From Streptomyces phaeofaciens (GTDB lineage Bacteria; Actinomycetota; Actinomycetes; Streptomycetales; Streptomycetaceae), in the NCBI RefSeq assembly GCF_014648915.1, contig NZ_BMSA01000011.1:124001-188000 (forward strand): a stretch of DNA of 64,000 bases. Direction: 5' to 3'. Position 1 is the first letter of the stretch, and each line of letters starts with the position of its first letter. Of this stretch, positions 51,948 through 59,757 are shown in pieces. The translations under genes and the position numbers were made by a program. The notes under the pieces are model-generated. The model worked only from the letters and a program-made list of their open reading frames with translations. It was not told the DNA's origin and searched no databases.

Positions 51948-52460
51948 CTACGACGCGCTCGGGGCGGGCGTGCTGCCGCTCATGCCGCGGAGCTGCTGGA
52001 TGTTCCCGCCGACCTTGTCGCGGGCCTGCTCCAGCAGCTCGGGCTTGGCGCTGACGACCCACTGCGGGCCGACCAGATAGGTGCCCCCGTAGATGGCGGC
52101 GGCGTCCAGCCAGGTCAGCTTGAACTTCTCCGCGGGGAAGGTGGTGATGAGGTAGTCGGCCTGCGCCGCGTGGCAGGTGCCCTCGCGCAGTTCGTCGGCG
52201 TCGGTGCGGATCTCGGCCTCGCAGCCGATCAGCCCGGCGATCACCTCGACCCTCGCCGGGGCCACGACGCCGGCCGCGGGGGCGGCGGAGAGCTTCGACG
52301 GGTCGCTGTTCCCCACGGCGTCCGCGGCGCCGCCCGTGCCCCCGCCGCACGCCGTGACCGGCAGGAGCAGCGCCAGACCGGCGACGAGCGCGGCACCGCG
52401 CGGCAGACGGGCGGTGGATGTGCTTCGGCCGGTGGTTCCTCGCTGCGACTGCTGTGACAC
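51948..52460 (-). CDS. Putative lipoprotein of unknown function
   Basis: A 170-residue exported protein. Positively charged N-terminus, hydrophobic segment ALVAGLALLLPVTAC ending in a probable lipobox Cys. The mature domain has two Cys (LIGCEAEIR and GTCHAAQADYL) and a WLDAAAIYGGTYLVGPQW region. GGAGAGGG precedes the GTG at 52460, which settles the start; a longer frame reaches into the divergent gene's promoter. It is upstream of the FAD oxidoreductase on the same strand, with a 124-nt gap. Confidence 0.8.
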   Translation of the reverse strand: MSQQSQRGTTGRSTSTARLPRGAALVAGLALLLPVTACGGGTGGAADAVGNSDPSKLSAAPAAGVVAPARVEVIAGLIGCEAEIRTDADELREGTCHAAQADYLITTFPAEKFKLTWLDAAAIYGGTYLVGPQWVVSAKPELLEQARDKVGGNIQQLRGMSGSTPAPSAS

Positions 52461-52657
52461 GTGCCCTCTCCGTGTTCCGGTCCACGCTGTTCCCGTCCGC
52501 GCCGGCGGACGGGGTGACGACTGTCCAGAGGTACGGACGGTCCGTGACGGCTGTTCACCCACGCCCGGCCCGGACCTGCCCTGCCCGGCCCGCGGTGATC
52601 GCCGATGTCCGACCCGACCGGCACCCGGTCCACAGGGACCGCTTAGCATCACCCGTG

Positions 52658-53131
52658 ATGAGGAGCAGGGCGCCGCTGGCGCAGCGCGGGGACCGCGGCG
52701 CGTGGGGGGCCACGCGGACCGCGGCACTGCTGCCTGCCCTGGCCGTGCTCCTCGGCGCGCTGCTGATGTGCCTGGGCCACGGGACGCACGGTGTCGTCGC
52801 CCTGCACTCCGCGCCCACGGCGGTCACCGTCTCCCCGAAGCAGCCCACGGCGGTCACCGTCCCCGCGGGGCGGCCGACGGCGGACGGGACGGCCGCGCAC
52901 CATGGCGGGCGGACCGTGTTCCGGGGTGTCTGCCCGGCGGGCGGCAGTTGCTGCGTCCCGGCCGTCCACGCCGGTGGCGCGGTGCTCGCCGCTCCCGTCC
53001 CGACCGCGCCGGCGCTGCTGCGCCGGGTCCCGGGCCCTCCCACCCCACCGGACACCCCCGCCCTCCCCACCGGCCGCCCACCGCCCGGCGCCGCTCCCGA
53101 CCTCCACGTTCTCCAGGTGCAGCGGACCTGA
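52658..53131 (+). CDS. Small secreted or membrane protein with Cys pair
   Basis: A 157-residue protein with one N-terminal hydrophobic segment (about 18-43, LLPALAVLLGALLMCLGHG), a short His- and Val-rich stretch (GVVALHSAPTAVTV), CPAGGSCCVPAVH and a Pro-rich tail. The shape resembles the DUF6153-type proteins often encoded beside DUF3105 genes, but I cannot assign it firmly. A GTG directly before the ATG is an alternative start. It is divergent from the lipoprotein gene. Confidence 0.65.
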   Translation: MRSRAPLAQRGDRGAWGATRTAALLPALAVLLGALLMCLGHGTHGVVALHSAPTAVTVSPKQPTAVTVPAGRPTADGTAAHHGGRTVFRGVCPAGGSCCVPAVHAGGAVLAAPVPTAPALLRRVPGPPTPPDTPALPTGRPPPGAAPDLHVLQVQRT

Positions 53132-53257
53132 ACGGCCCTGGCCGCACGGCACCCCCACGCCCGCCCACGCGCGCGTGCCGCCGTACGCCGTCCGTCCGCC
53201 CGTCGCATCCGCCCCGCCGCACGACGACACCGTGCGGCGGAGAGAGAGGACATCCCC

Positions 53258-53914
53258 ATGAGCAAGACCAGCAAGAAGGCCGCGGCCGCCGGCCGCAAGG
53301 AGCGCATCGAGGCGCTGCGCCGCGCCGAGCAGGCCCGCGAGCGGCGCAACCGCGTCATCACCCTCACCCTGAGCACGGTCATCGTCGCCGGACTGATCGG
53401 CTGGGGCGTGTACGCGATCAACAGCGCCAACGAGAAGGAGGAGCAGCAGGCAGCCGAGGCGAAGAAGCCGGTGCGGGGCGAGAAGAGCTGGGACGCGAAG
53501 AAGCTGACGCAGAACCACGTCAAGGAAGCGGTCGACTACCCGATGAACCCGCCCGTCGGCGGCGACCACCACCAGGCGTGGATGACCTGCGACGGCACGG
53601 TCTACACGAAGGCCGTGGCGAACGAGAACGCCGTGCACTCGCTGGAGCACGGCGCGGTGTGGGTCACCTACAACACAAAGGCGGCCGAGGCCGACGTCAA
53701 GGCGTTGGCCGACAGGGTCTCCCGGACGCCCTACACGCTGATGAGCCCGGTCGAGGACCAGTCCGGGGCGATCATGCTGTCGGCCTGGGGCCACCAGCTC
53801 ACCGTGGACAAGGCGTCCGACGCCCGGGTCGAGCAGTTCTTCACCAAGTACGTCCAGGGAGCGCAGACCCCGGAACCCGGTGCCGCCTGCACCAACGGGC
53901 TGACCGGCGCGTAG
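53258..53914 (+). CDS. DUF3105 membrane-anchored protein
   Basis: A 218-residue protein. A Lys/Arg/Ala-rich cytoplasmic tail (1-40) and one membrane helix (about 44-65) precede an extracytoplasmic DUF3105 domain: YPMNPPVGGDHHQAWMTCDG, AVHSLEHGAVWVTYN and a C-terminal GAACTNGLTG. The conserved His pairs (GGDHH, LEHG) could bind metal. Family function is unknown, but these genes often lie next to copper-handling genes. GAGAGAGGA lies nine bases before the ATG. Confidence 0.9.
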   Translation: MSKTSKKAAAAGRKERIEALRRAEQARERRNRVITLTLSTVIVAGLIGWGVYAINSANEKEEQQAAEAKKPVRGEKSWDAKKLTQNHVKEAVDYPMNPPVGGDHHQAWMTCDGTVYTKAVANENAVHSLEHGAVWVTYNTKAAEADVKALADRVSRTPYTLMSPVEDQSGAIMLSAWGHQLTVDKASDARVEQFFTKYVQGAQTPEPGAACTNGLTGA

Positions 53915-53921
53915 CGGCCGT

Positions 53922-53956
53922 CGGCGGCACGGGCGCGGGCCGCGTCCGTGCCGCCG
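53922..53956. terminator. Hairpin after DUF3105 gene
   Basis: Perfect 11-bp arms CGGCGGCACGG (53922-53932) and CCGTGCCGCCG (53946-53956) lie eight nt after the stop codon. Confidence 0.7.
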
Positions 53957-53966
53957 CGCATCGCCC

Positions 53967-54017
53967 GGTCCGGGTGCCGCCCGGGTGGTCCGGGTGCCGC
54001 CCGGGTCCGGGTGCCGG
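53967..54017. repeat. 20-bp tandem repeats before convergent gene end
   Basis: GGTCCGGGTGCCGCCCGGGT occurs at 53967-53986 and 53987-54006 without change, followed by a shortened third copy. It lies immediately downstream of the DUF3105 terminator and next to the 2Fe-2S gene stop. Confidence 0.7.
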
Positions 54018-54485
54018 TCAGTCCCGCTGGGCGGTCTGCTCCGCGGCCTTCTTGATCGCCTCGCGGATCCGGGAGTACGTGCCGCAGCGGCAGACGTTCT
54101 CGATCCGGTCGATGTCGGCGTCGGTGGGCTGCGGCGTCCGCGTGAGCAGGGCGGCCGCCGCCATGATCTGGCCCGGCTGGCAGAACCCGCACTGCGCCAC
54201 GTCGCGGTCGAGCCAGGCCTGTTGCACGGGGTGCAGCGTGTCGCCGTCGGCCAGGCCCTCGATGGTGGTGACCGCCCGGCCCGCGCAGTCGGCGACCGGT
54301 ACGACACAGGGCTGGATCTCCGCACCGTCGAGATGGCTCGTGCAGGCGCGGCAGACGCCCACCCCGCAGCCGTACTTGGGCCCGGTGACGTTCAGCAGGT
54401 CCCGCAGCACCCACAGCAGCGGCATGTCGTCCGGCGCGTCGACGGTGACCTGCTCGCCGTTCAGGACGAAGGAGTGGGACGGCAT
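54018..54485 (-). CDS. 2Fe-2S subunit of a molybdenum hydroxylase (IorA-like)
   Basis: A 155-residue electron-transfer subunit. The plant-type [2Fe-2S] cluster ligands are in YGCGVGVCRACTSH plus the later PCVVPV; the second cluster ligands are in QCGFCQPGQIM and CRCGTYSRI. This matches the small subunit of isoquinoline 1-oxidoreductase and aldehyde oxidase families. No signal peptide, so it probably rides out with the Tat-exported large subunit. GGAAGG lies five bases before the ATG. It is 31 nt after the large-subunit gene. Confidence 0.94.
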   Translation of the reverse strand: MPSHSFVLNGEQVTVDAPDDMPLLWVLRDLLNVTGPKYGCGVGVCRACTSHLDGAEIQPCVVPVADCAGRAVTTIEGLADGDTLHPVQQAWLDRDVAQCGFCQPGQIMAAAALLTRTPQPTDADIDRIENVCRCGTYSRIREAIKKAAEQTAQRD

Positions 54486-54516
54486 CTGCACCTTCCATAA
54501 TCCGGGATCAGGGGTC

Positions 54517-56634
54517 TCAGAAGTCCAGGGGGAAGCGGCGCGGTCTGGTGCCGGTGGCGCGGGCGTAGGCGTTGGCGACCGCGGCCGCCGCCGCGGGGAC
54601 ACCGAGTTCGCCCGCGCCGCCCGGCTCCCGCCGCGAGGGCATCAGGTGCGCCTCGAAGTGCAGCGGGGCGTCCCGCTGGCGGGCGTAACGGAAGTCGGCG
54701 TAGCTGCTCTCGCGGACCGCTCCCCGGTCGATGTGGAGGCCGGCCGTCAGCACGGTGGAGATGCCGTCGACGGCGGTGCCCATGAGCTGCGCCTCCAGTC
54801 CGCGCGGGTTGACGGCCGTCCCGACGTCGGCCGCCATCACCACCCGGGTCACCCGGGGGGCCTTCGGATCGGTGACGTCGATCTCGGCCAGGCAGGCCAC
54901 GCACGAGCCGTACTCCTCGTGGACGGCGATGCCCTGCGCCTGGCCGGCCGGCAGGGCCCGGCCCCAGTGCCCGGCCGACGCGGCCTTGTTGAGCACGGCT
55001 CGCAGGGTCTTGCTCCGCAGTGTCGTACGCCGGAACGCGACCGGGTCCTTGTGCAGGGCCCGCGCCACCTCGTCGACGAGGATCTCCTCGGCGGTGCGCA
55101 TGGTCCCGGAGTCCACCGACCGCCAGGGCCCGAGGGGGATCGCCGGCAGTTCGACGGAGCCCGAGTCGCCGTCGACACGGCCGAAGTTGTAGAGGCCGCT
55201 GTCGCTGGGCAGGGGCCCCTGGGCGCGGGCGACGAGCGCCCTCGCGCCGCCCTGCGCGGACAGCCCCTTTCCGTCGTACGCCTCACTGACCGAGGCCGTC
55301 GCATGGGTGAACGCGACGACTCTGCCCCGGGCGTGGCTGGCCCGGATCCGGTGGTGGCTGGCCGGGCGCATCCGGCCGTGCCGGACGTCGTCGGCGCGGC
55401 TCCACATCAGTTTGACGGGCCGCCGGGCCGCCTTCGAGATCAGGGCCGCCTCGATCGCCGCGTCGTGGTTCAGCCGCCGGCCGAACGAGCCGCCGCCGCG
55501 CAGGACATGGACCTTCACCTTCGCCGCGGACAGTCCGACCGCCGAGGCGACGGCCTCCCGCGCGTCCATCGGGGTCTGGGAGGAGAACCAGATCTCGGCC
55601 CGGTCGGCGCGGACGTCCGCCACCGCGGTGAGCACCTCCATCGGGGCGTGGCCGACGAACGCGAACTCGAACTCGCCCTCCGTCTGCGCCGATCCGCTCG
55701 GCGGGGTGCCGAGCCGGGGGACGGCGGCCCGCAGCCGGGAGCGGATCGCGGCGTCGGAGAGCGACGCGAGGGGGCCCGGGGCCCAGGTGATCCGCAGCGC
55801 GTCCCTGGCCCGGAAGGCATGGTGGAAGGAGTCGGCCACCACGGCGACCCCGCCGGGCACCTTGACGACCGCGTGGACGCCCGGCATGGCGCGCGCCGCC
55901 CGGTCGTCGACCGAGACGAGTGTCCCGCCCAGCGTCGGCGGCCGCGCCACCACGGTCGGCTTCGCCCCGGCAACGGCCAGGTCACCGGCGTACTTCGCCT
56001 TGCCGGTGACGATGTCCCGGGCGTCGATCCGGGTCGTGGGCGTGCCGATCACCCGGTGCCGGGAGACGGGTTTGGGCCGGCTCGACACGGTGGTCCGGGT
56101 GATCCGGGCGGCGCTCGCGGTCAGCGATCCGAAGGTGGCCGAGCGGCCGTCCGGCGCGAACACCTTCGTGTCCCGGGTGCGCAGGGTCCACCCGGGCAGG
56201 CCCCAGCGGCGGGCGGCGGCGGTGACCAGTTTGGCGCGCGCCAGGGCGGCCAGTTCGCGGGCCGGGCCGTACAGCGAACGGACCGAGCTGGAACCGCCGG
56301 TGTACTGGTTGCCCCGGGCGCGGGCGTCGGCGAGCGGGATGTCGATGTCGCCGAGCCGGGCGTCCAGCTCCTCGGCGATCATCATGGCGACGGCGGTGGT
56401 GACACCCTGTCCGACCTCGACGCGCGGCAGCCGGACGACGACCCTGTTGGCCGCGGTGACCTGGAGGACGAGCATCTCCTCGTCGGTGCCGGTGACCAGG
56501 ACGTCGGACGCCGCGCGGGCGGGTTCGGCGTCGGCCGCGGACGAGGAGTCGCAGCCCAGGGGCGCCGCGACGGTCAGGGTGGACGCCGCGAGCGAGTAGA
56601 CCATGAATCTGCGGCGGGACAGCGGACGGGCCAC
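54517..56634 (-). CDS. Tat-exported molybdenum hydroxylase large subunit (IorB-like)
   Basis: A 705-residue molybdopterin-binding subunit. SRRRFMVYSLAAS is a Tat signal, and a Cys follows (PLGCDSS), so it might also be a lipoprotein. Visible are VEVGQGVTTAVAMM, VLRGGGSFGRRLNHD (cofactor contact), PLGPWRSVD and the catalytic-Glu segment EPGGAGELGVPAAAAAVANAY. Such enzymes hydroxylate N-heterocycles or oxidise aldehydes outside the membrane. The FAD subunit is missing, as usual for the Ior type. GAGAGGAG precedes the GTG. Confidence 0.93.
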   Translation of the reverse strand: MARPLSRRRFMVYSLAASTLTVAAPLGCDSSSAADAEPARAASDVLVTGTDEEMLVLQVTAANRVVVRLPRVEVGQGVTTAVAMMIAEELDARLGDIDIPLADARARGNQYTGGSSSVRSLYGPARELAALARAKLVTAAARRWGLPGWTLRTRDTKVFAPDGRSATFGSLTASAARITRTTVSSRPKPVSRHRVIGTPTTRIDARDIVTGKAKYAGDLAVAGAKPTVVARPPTLGGTLVSVDDRAARAMPGVHAVVKVPGGVAVVADSFHHAFRARDALRITWAPGPLASLSDAAIRSRLRAAVPRLGTPPSGSAQTEGEFEFAFVGHAPMEVLTAVADVRADRAEIWFSSQTPMDAREAVASAVGLSAAKVKVHVLRGGGSFGRRLNHDAAIEAALISKAARRPVKLMWSRADDVRHGRMRPASHHRIRASHARGRVVAFTHATASVSEAYDGKGLSAQGGARALVARAQGPLPSDSGLYNFGRVDGDSGSVELPAIPLGPWRSVDSGTMRTAEEILVDEVARALHKDPVAFRRTTLRSKTLRAVLNKAASAGHWGRALPAGQAQGIAVHEEYGSCVACLAEIDVTDPKAPRVTRVVMAADVGTAVNPRGLEAQLMGTAVDGISTVLTAGLHIDRGAVRESSYADFRYARQRDAPLHFEAHLMPSRREPGGAGELGVPAAAAAVANAYARATGTRPRRFPLDF

Positions 56635-57171
56635 CGGACACTCCTCTCCAGGCCTTTCGGGTGGGCGCGGCCTGAACCTCGCCCCGTGCTTCGCCCCGTA
56701 GGAGGGCCCGGCGGGCCCGGAGGTTGCCTGCGCGGCGGCGCTCCGTGCGCCGCCGGCCGGCTCGGTCCTGGCCGGCGTCGCGGACGAGCGGGGCGGCCTG
56801 GACCCGGAGAAGGGCTGCGATGACCCCCACGACCTGGAGTTCACCGGCACCACCTGCTGCCGGCCCGCGATCCCGGCACCACCTGCTGCCGGCCCGCGAT
56901 CCCGGCCCCGCCCGTGAGGCCGACGCCGGCTGCGCCGCCGCCTGGCGCGGGCCGGCCCGCGCCCGCCGTACCGCGGGCGGCTCGGCCTGCGGTGAGGCGG
57001 CGGCCGGTCGCGGTCCCGCCCGACCGCGACCGGCCCGCGACGGGTCTCGGGGGCCCGTCGGAGGCACGCGGCGCGTTATGATCACGCGCACGCCGGCGGA
57101 CGACGAGTGACCCCGTACCCAGCCCGCGCACCCAGCTCCCGCACCACGATCGAGGAACCCCGGGATCACCC
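56635..57171. other. 537-bp intergenic region with coding-like remnant and 29-bp duplication
   Basis: No intact gene. On the plus strand, 56702-56917 is an open stretch without a start codon whose middle reads GGLDPEKGCDDPHDLEFTGT, more protein-like than its surroundings. It runs into an exact tandem 29-bp duplication (56844-56872, 56873-56901; 29 is not a multiple of three). A gene fragment disabled by frameshift is possible. Confidence 0.4.
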
Positions 57172-57978
57172 ATGACCGACTCCGGCCATCGGCTCGACAC
57201 CGTCGCCCACGCCCAGGACGGCACCGCCCTGGCCTGCCAACTCCGGGGGCAGGGATACCCGTTGGTCCTCCTGGCCGGGCAGGCGAACAACCACCACTGG
57301 TGGGACCGGGTCCGCGCGGACTTCCATGCCGGCCACTGCACCATCACCCTCGACCAGCGTGGCACCGGGGCCGGCGACAAGCCCGAAGGGCCCTACTCCA
57401 CACGGCAGTTCGCCGACGACGTGATCGCCGTGCTGAACCGCCTCGGCATCGAGCGGGCCGACGTCTACGGCACCTCCATGGGCGGCCGGGTCGCCCAGTG
57501 GGTGGCCGTCCGGTATCCCGAGCGGGTCCGCCGGCTCGTCCTGGGCTGCACCTCGCCCGGCGGCCCGCACGCCGTCGAGCGCGACACGGCCGTACGGCGG
57601 GCCCTGGCGCAGGCCGATCCGGCCGCCGCCCGGGAGGCCCTGACCGACCTGATGTACTCCCCCGGCTGGCGGGCCGCGCACCCCGGCCCGTACACCACGC
57701 TCGGCGACCCCGGGATGCCCCCGCACGCCCGCCGCGGCCATCTGCTGGCCAGCAACGGGCACGACGCGTGGGACGTCCTGCCCCGGATCACGGCACCCAC
57801 GCTGATCCTCCACGGCGACCAGGACCGGCTCACCCCGCCGGACAACCTCCCGCTGCTCGCCGCCCGTATCCCCGACGCCCGCACCCGTCTGTTCCCCGGT
57901 GCCCGGCACGCCTACTTCGAGGAGTGCCGCGCGGAAGCGGGCGCGCTCGTCACCGAGTTCCTCGCGCGGGGCCTCTGA
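57172..57978 (+). CDS. Alpha/beta-hydrolase
   Basis: A 268-residue hydrolase. The catalytic triad is visible: nucleophile Ser in YGTSMGGRVAQ, Asp in ILHGDQDRLTPP and His in FPGARHAYF. The oxyanion region is LLAGQANNHHWW. The middle cap is short. Family members include lactonases, esterases and haloperoxidase-like enzymes, and the actual substrate is not readable. No signal peptide. Monocistronic by position. Confidence 0.9.
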   Translation: MTDSGHRLDTVAHAQDGTALACQLRGQGYPLVLLAGQANNHHWWDRVRADFHAGHCTITLDQRGTGAGDKPEGPYSTRQFADDVIAVLNRLGIERADVYGTSMGGRVAQWVAVRYPERVRRLVLGCTSPGGPHAVERDTAVRRALAQADPAAAREALTDLMYSPGWRAAHPGPYTTLGDPGMPPHARRGHLLASNGHDAWDVLPRITAPTLILHGDQDRLTPPDNLPLLAARIPDARTRLFPGARHAYFEECRAEAGALVTEFLARGL

Positions 57979-58041
57979 CCGGCTTCCCGCAACGGCAGCC
58001 CCCGGAAACCCCAGAACCCCAGAAACCGCTTGCCGGAACCA

Positions 58042-58107
58042 TTGACGGGGTCATGCACACCCCCTATCTTCTGGCCGAAGTTACGAACCTGGTTCGAAAT
58101 AACGAAC
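58042..58107 (+). promoter_or_regulatory. Promoter and operator of the GH43 genes
   Basis: TTGACG (58042-58047), 17 bp, TATCTT (58065-58070) is a good vegetative-type promoter. Just downstream come CGAACC-T-GGTTCG (58084-58096) and a third half-site CGAAC at 58103-58107, forming two overlapping inverted repeats around GTTCG. A LacI- or ROK-type repressor responding to arabinose polymers would fit; the repressor is not encoded nearby. Confidence 0.65.
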
Positions 58108-58192
58108 AGCACGGCAGAGCAACCCCGAACAGCCCGAGCGACCCGCTCGATCGACCGCACAAGGCGACTTCACGGACAAGGGACGGTCCCGT

Positions 58193-59710
58193 ATGCCTCG
58201 GATGGTTCGAAGGCGCCCCGGCGCGCCCGCAACACGGCGCAGACCCCTGCTCGTCTGCGTACTCGCGCTCCTCGTCGCCCTGGTGGCGGCGACCCAGCCG
58301 GTGTCCGCGGCGGACGGCCGCCCGTACACCAACCCGGTCAAGTCGGCCAAGGGCGCCGACCCCTGGCTGGAGTACTACGACGGCAACTACTACCTGGTCA
58401 CCACCACGTTCACCGGCGTCCTCGCCATGCGCAAGGCGCCGACGCTGGCGGGCCTGGCGACCGCGCCCAGCGTGCAGGTGTGGTCGGACACCACCTCGAC
58501 CCGCAACACCAACATCTGGGCACCGGAGATCCACCGGTTCAACGGCAAGTGGTACCTGTACTACTCGGCCGGGCAGAGCGGCGTCGCCTGCTGCGACTCC
58601 CAGCGCACCCATGTCCTGGAGAGCGCCGGCACCGACCCGCTGGGCCCGTACACGTACAAGGGCTCGCTCACCGGCTCCAATCTCACGCCGGGCGGCTGGC
58701 TGATCGACGCGAGCGTGCTCCAGGCGAACGGCAATCTGTATCTCGTCGGATCCGGCTTCGTGAACGGCGGCACGCAGAGCCTGGTCATCGCGCCGATGAG
58801 CAATCCGTACACGCTCTCCAGCAGCACCTTCACGGTCATCTCCAGCCCCACGCTGAGCTGGGAGACCTCGGGCGCGCCGGTCAACGAGGGGCCGGAGCCG
58901 CTGTATCACGACGGCCGTACCTTCCTGACCTTCTCCGCAAGTTACTGCCAGACGGCCGACTACAAGCTGGGGCTGCTCGAACTGACCGGTTCCGACCCGC
59001 TGAACGCGGCGTCCTGGAAGAAGACCCAGACCCCCGTGTTCCAGCGCAACGACGCCGCCGGCGTCTACGGCCCCGGTCACAACGGCTTCTTCAGCTCGCC
59101 GGACGGCACCGAGAACTGGATCGTCTACCACGCCAACTCCTCGTCCGGCGGGGGCTGCGGCAACGGGCGGACCACCCGGGCCCAGAAGTTCACCTGGAAC
59201 GCCGACGGCACGCCGAACTTCGGCACGCCGGTGGCGCTCGGCACGACACTCCCGGGCCCGTCCGGCGAGACGGCGGCGACCCCCACGTCGTACACCCTGG
59301 TGAACCGCAACAGCGGCAAGTGCCTGGATCTGTCGGGCGGCTCCACCGCCAACGGCACGAACGTCTTCCAGTGGAGCTGCACCGGCGGGACCAATCAGAA
59401 GTGGCGGATCGAGGATCTGGCCGACGACACCAGCCGGCTGGTGAACGTGGCCGGGGGCGGGGTGCTGGACACCGCCGACTGCTCCGGCGCCGACGGCGCC
59501 GATCTGCGCCAGTGGTCGTGGCTGAACAACAAGTGCCAGCGGTTCCGGCTCGTCCACACCGCGAGCGGCGACTACGTGCGGATCGTCAACGAGAACAGCG
59601 GCAAGGTCGCCGACGTGGCGGACTGCGGCACCGTGAACGGCACCGACGTACGGCAGTGGACCTGGCTGGACAACACCTGCCAGCAGTGGCGCCTCGTGCC
59701 CACCGCCTGA
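58193..59710 (+). CDS. Secreted GH43 arabinan-active hydrolase with ricin-type (CBM13) domain
   Basis: A 505-residue exported glycoside hydrolase. The signal peptide spans about 1-41 (PVSA-AD). The GH43 five-bladed beta-propeller covers about 45-355: catalytic base Asp in KGADPWLEYY, modulating Asp in WLIDASVL, and acid Glu in NEGPEPLYHDG. After a linker, a beta-trefoil CBM13 at about 368-505 has repeated CLDLSGG and QW motifs that bind galactose, xylan or arabinan side chains. Likely an arabinofuranosidase. An operator-controlled promoter is upstream, and a second GH43 gene follows. Confidence 0.93.
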   Translation: MPRMVRRRPGAPATRRRPLLVCVLALLVALVAATQPVSAADGRPYTNPVKSAKGADPWLEYYDGNYYLVTTTFTGVLAMRKAPTLAGLATAPSVQVWSDTTSTRNTNIWAPEIHRFNGKWYLYYSAGQSGVACCDSQRTHVLESAGTDPLGPYTYKGSLTGSNLTPGGWLIDASVLQANGNLYLVGSGFVNGGTQSLVIAPMSNPYTLSSSTFTVISSPTLSWETSGAPVNEGPEPLYHDGRTFLTFSASYCQTADYKLGLLELTGSDPLNAASWKKTQTPVFQRNDAAGVYGPGHNGFFSSPDGTENWIVYHANSSSGGGCGNGRTTRAQKFTWNADGTPNFGTPVALGTTLPGPSGETAATPTSYTLVNRNSGKCLDLSGGSTANGTNVFQWSCTGGTNQKWRIEDLADDTSRLVNVAGGGVLDTADCSGADGADLRQWSWLNNKCQRFRLVHTASGDYVRIVNENSGKVADVADCGTVNGTDVRQWTWLDNTCQQWRLVPTA

Positions 59711-59728
59711 CCCCCTCCGCCCAGCACT

Positions 59729-59740
59729 CCCCCCCCCCCC
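59729..59740 (+). repeat. Run of 12 C residues
   Basis: A homopolymer of 12 C lies five bases before the AGGAG ribosome-binding site of the second GH43 gene. Slippage here could change leader length; a sequencing-length error is also possible. Confidence 0.9.
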
Positions 59741-59757
59741 GCATCAGGAGAATTCCC

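Noticed and set aside
52177..56823. Very long plus-strand open frame opposite the molybdenum hydroxylase genes
   Set aside because: It runs antisense across several well-supported genes and its translation is low-complexity Arg/Pro/Gly/Ala. This is the usual high-GC shadow of real coding sequence.
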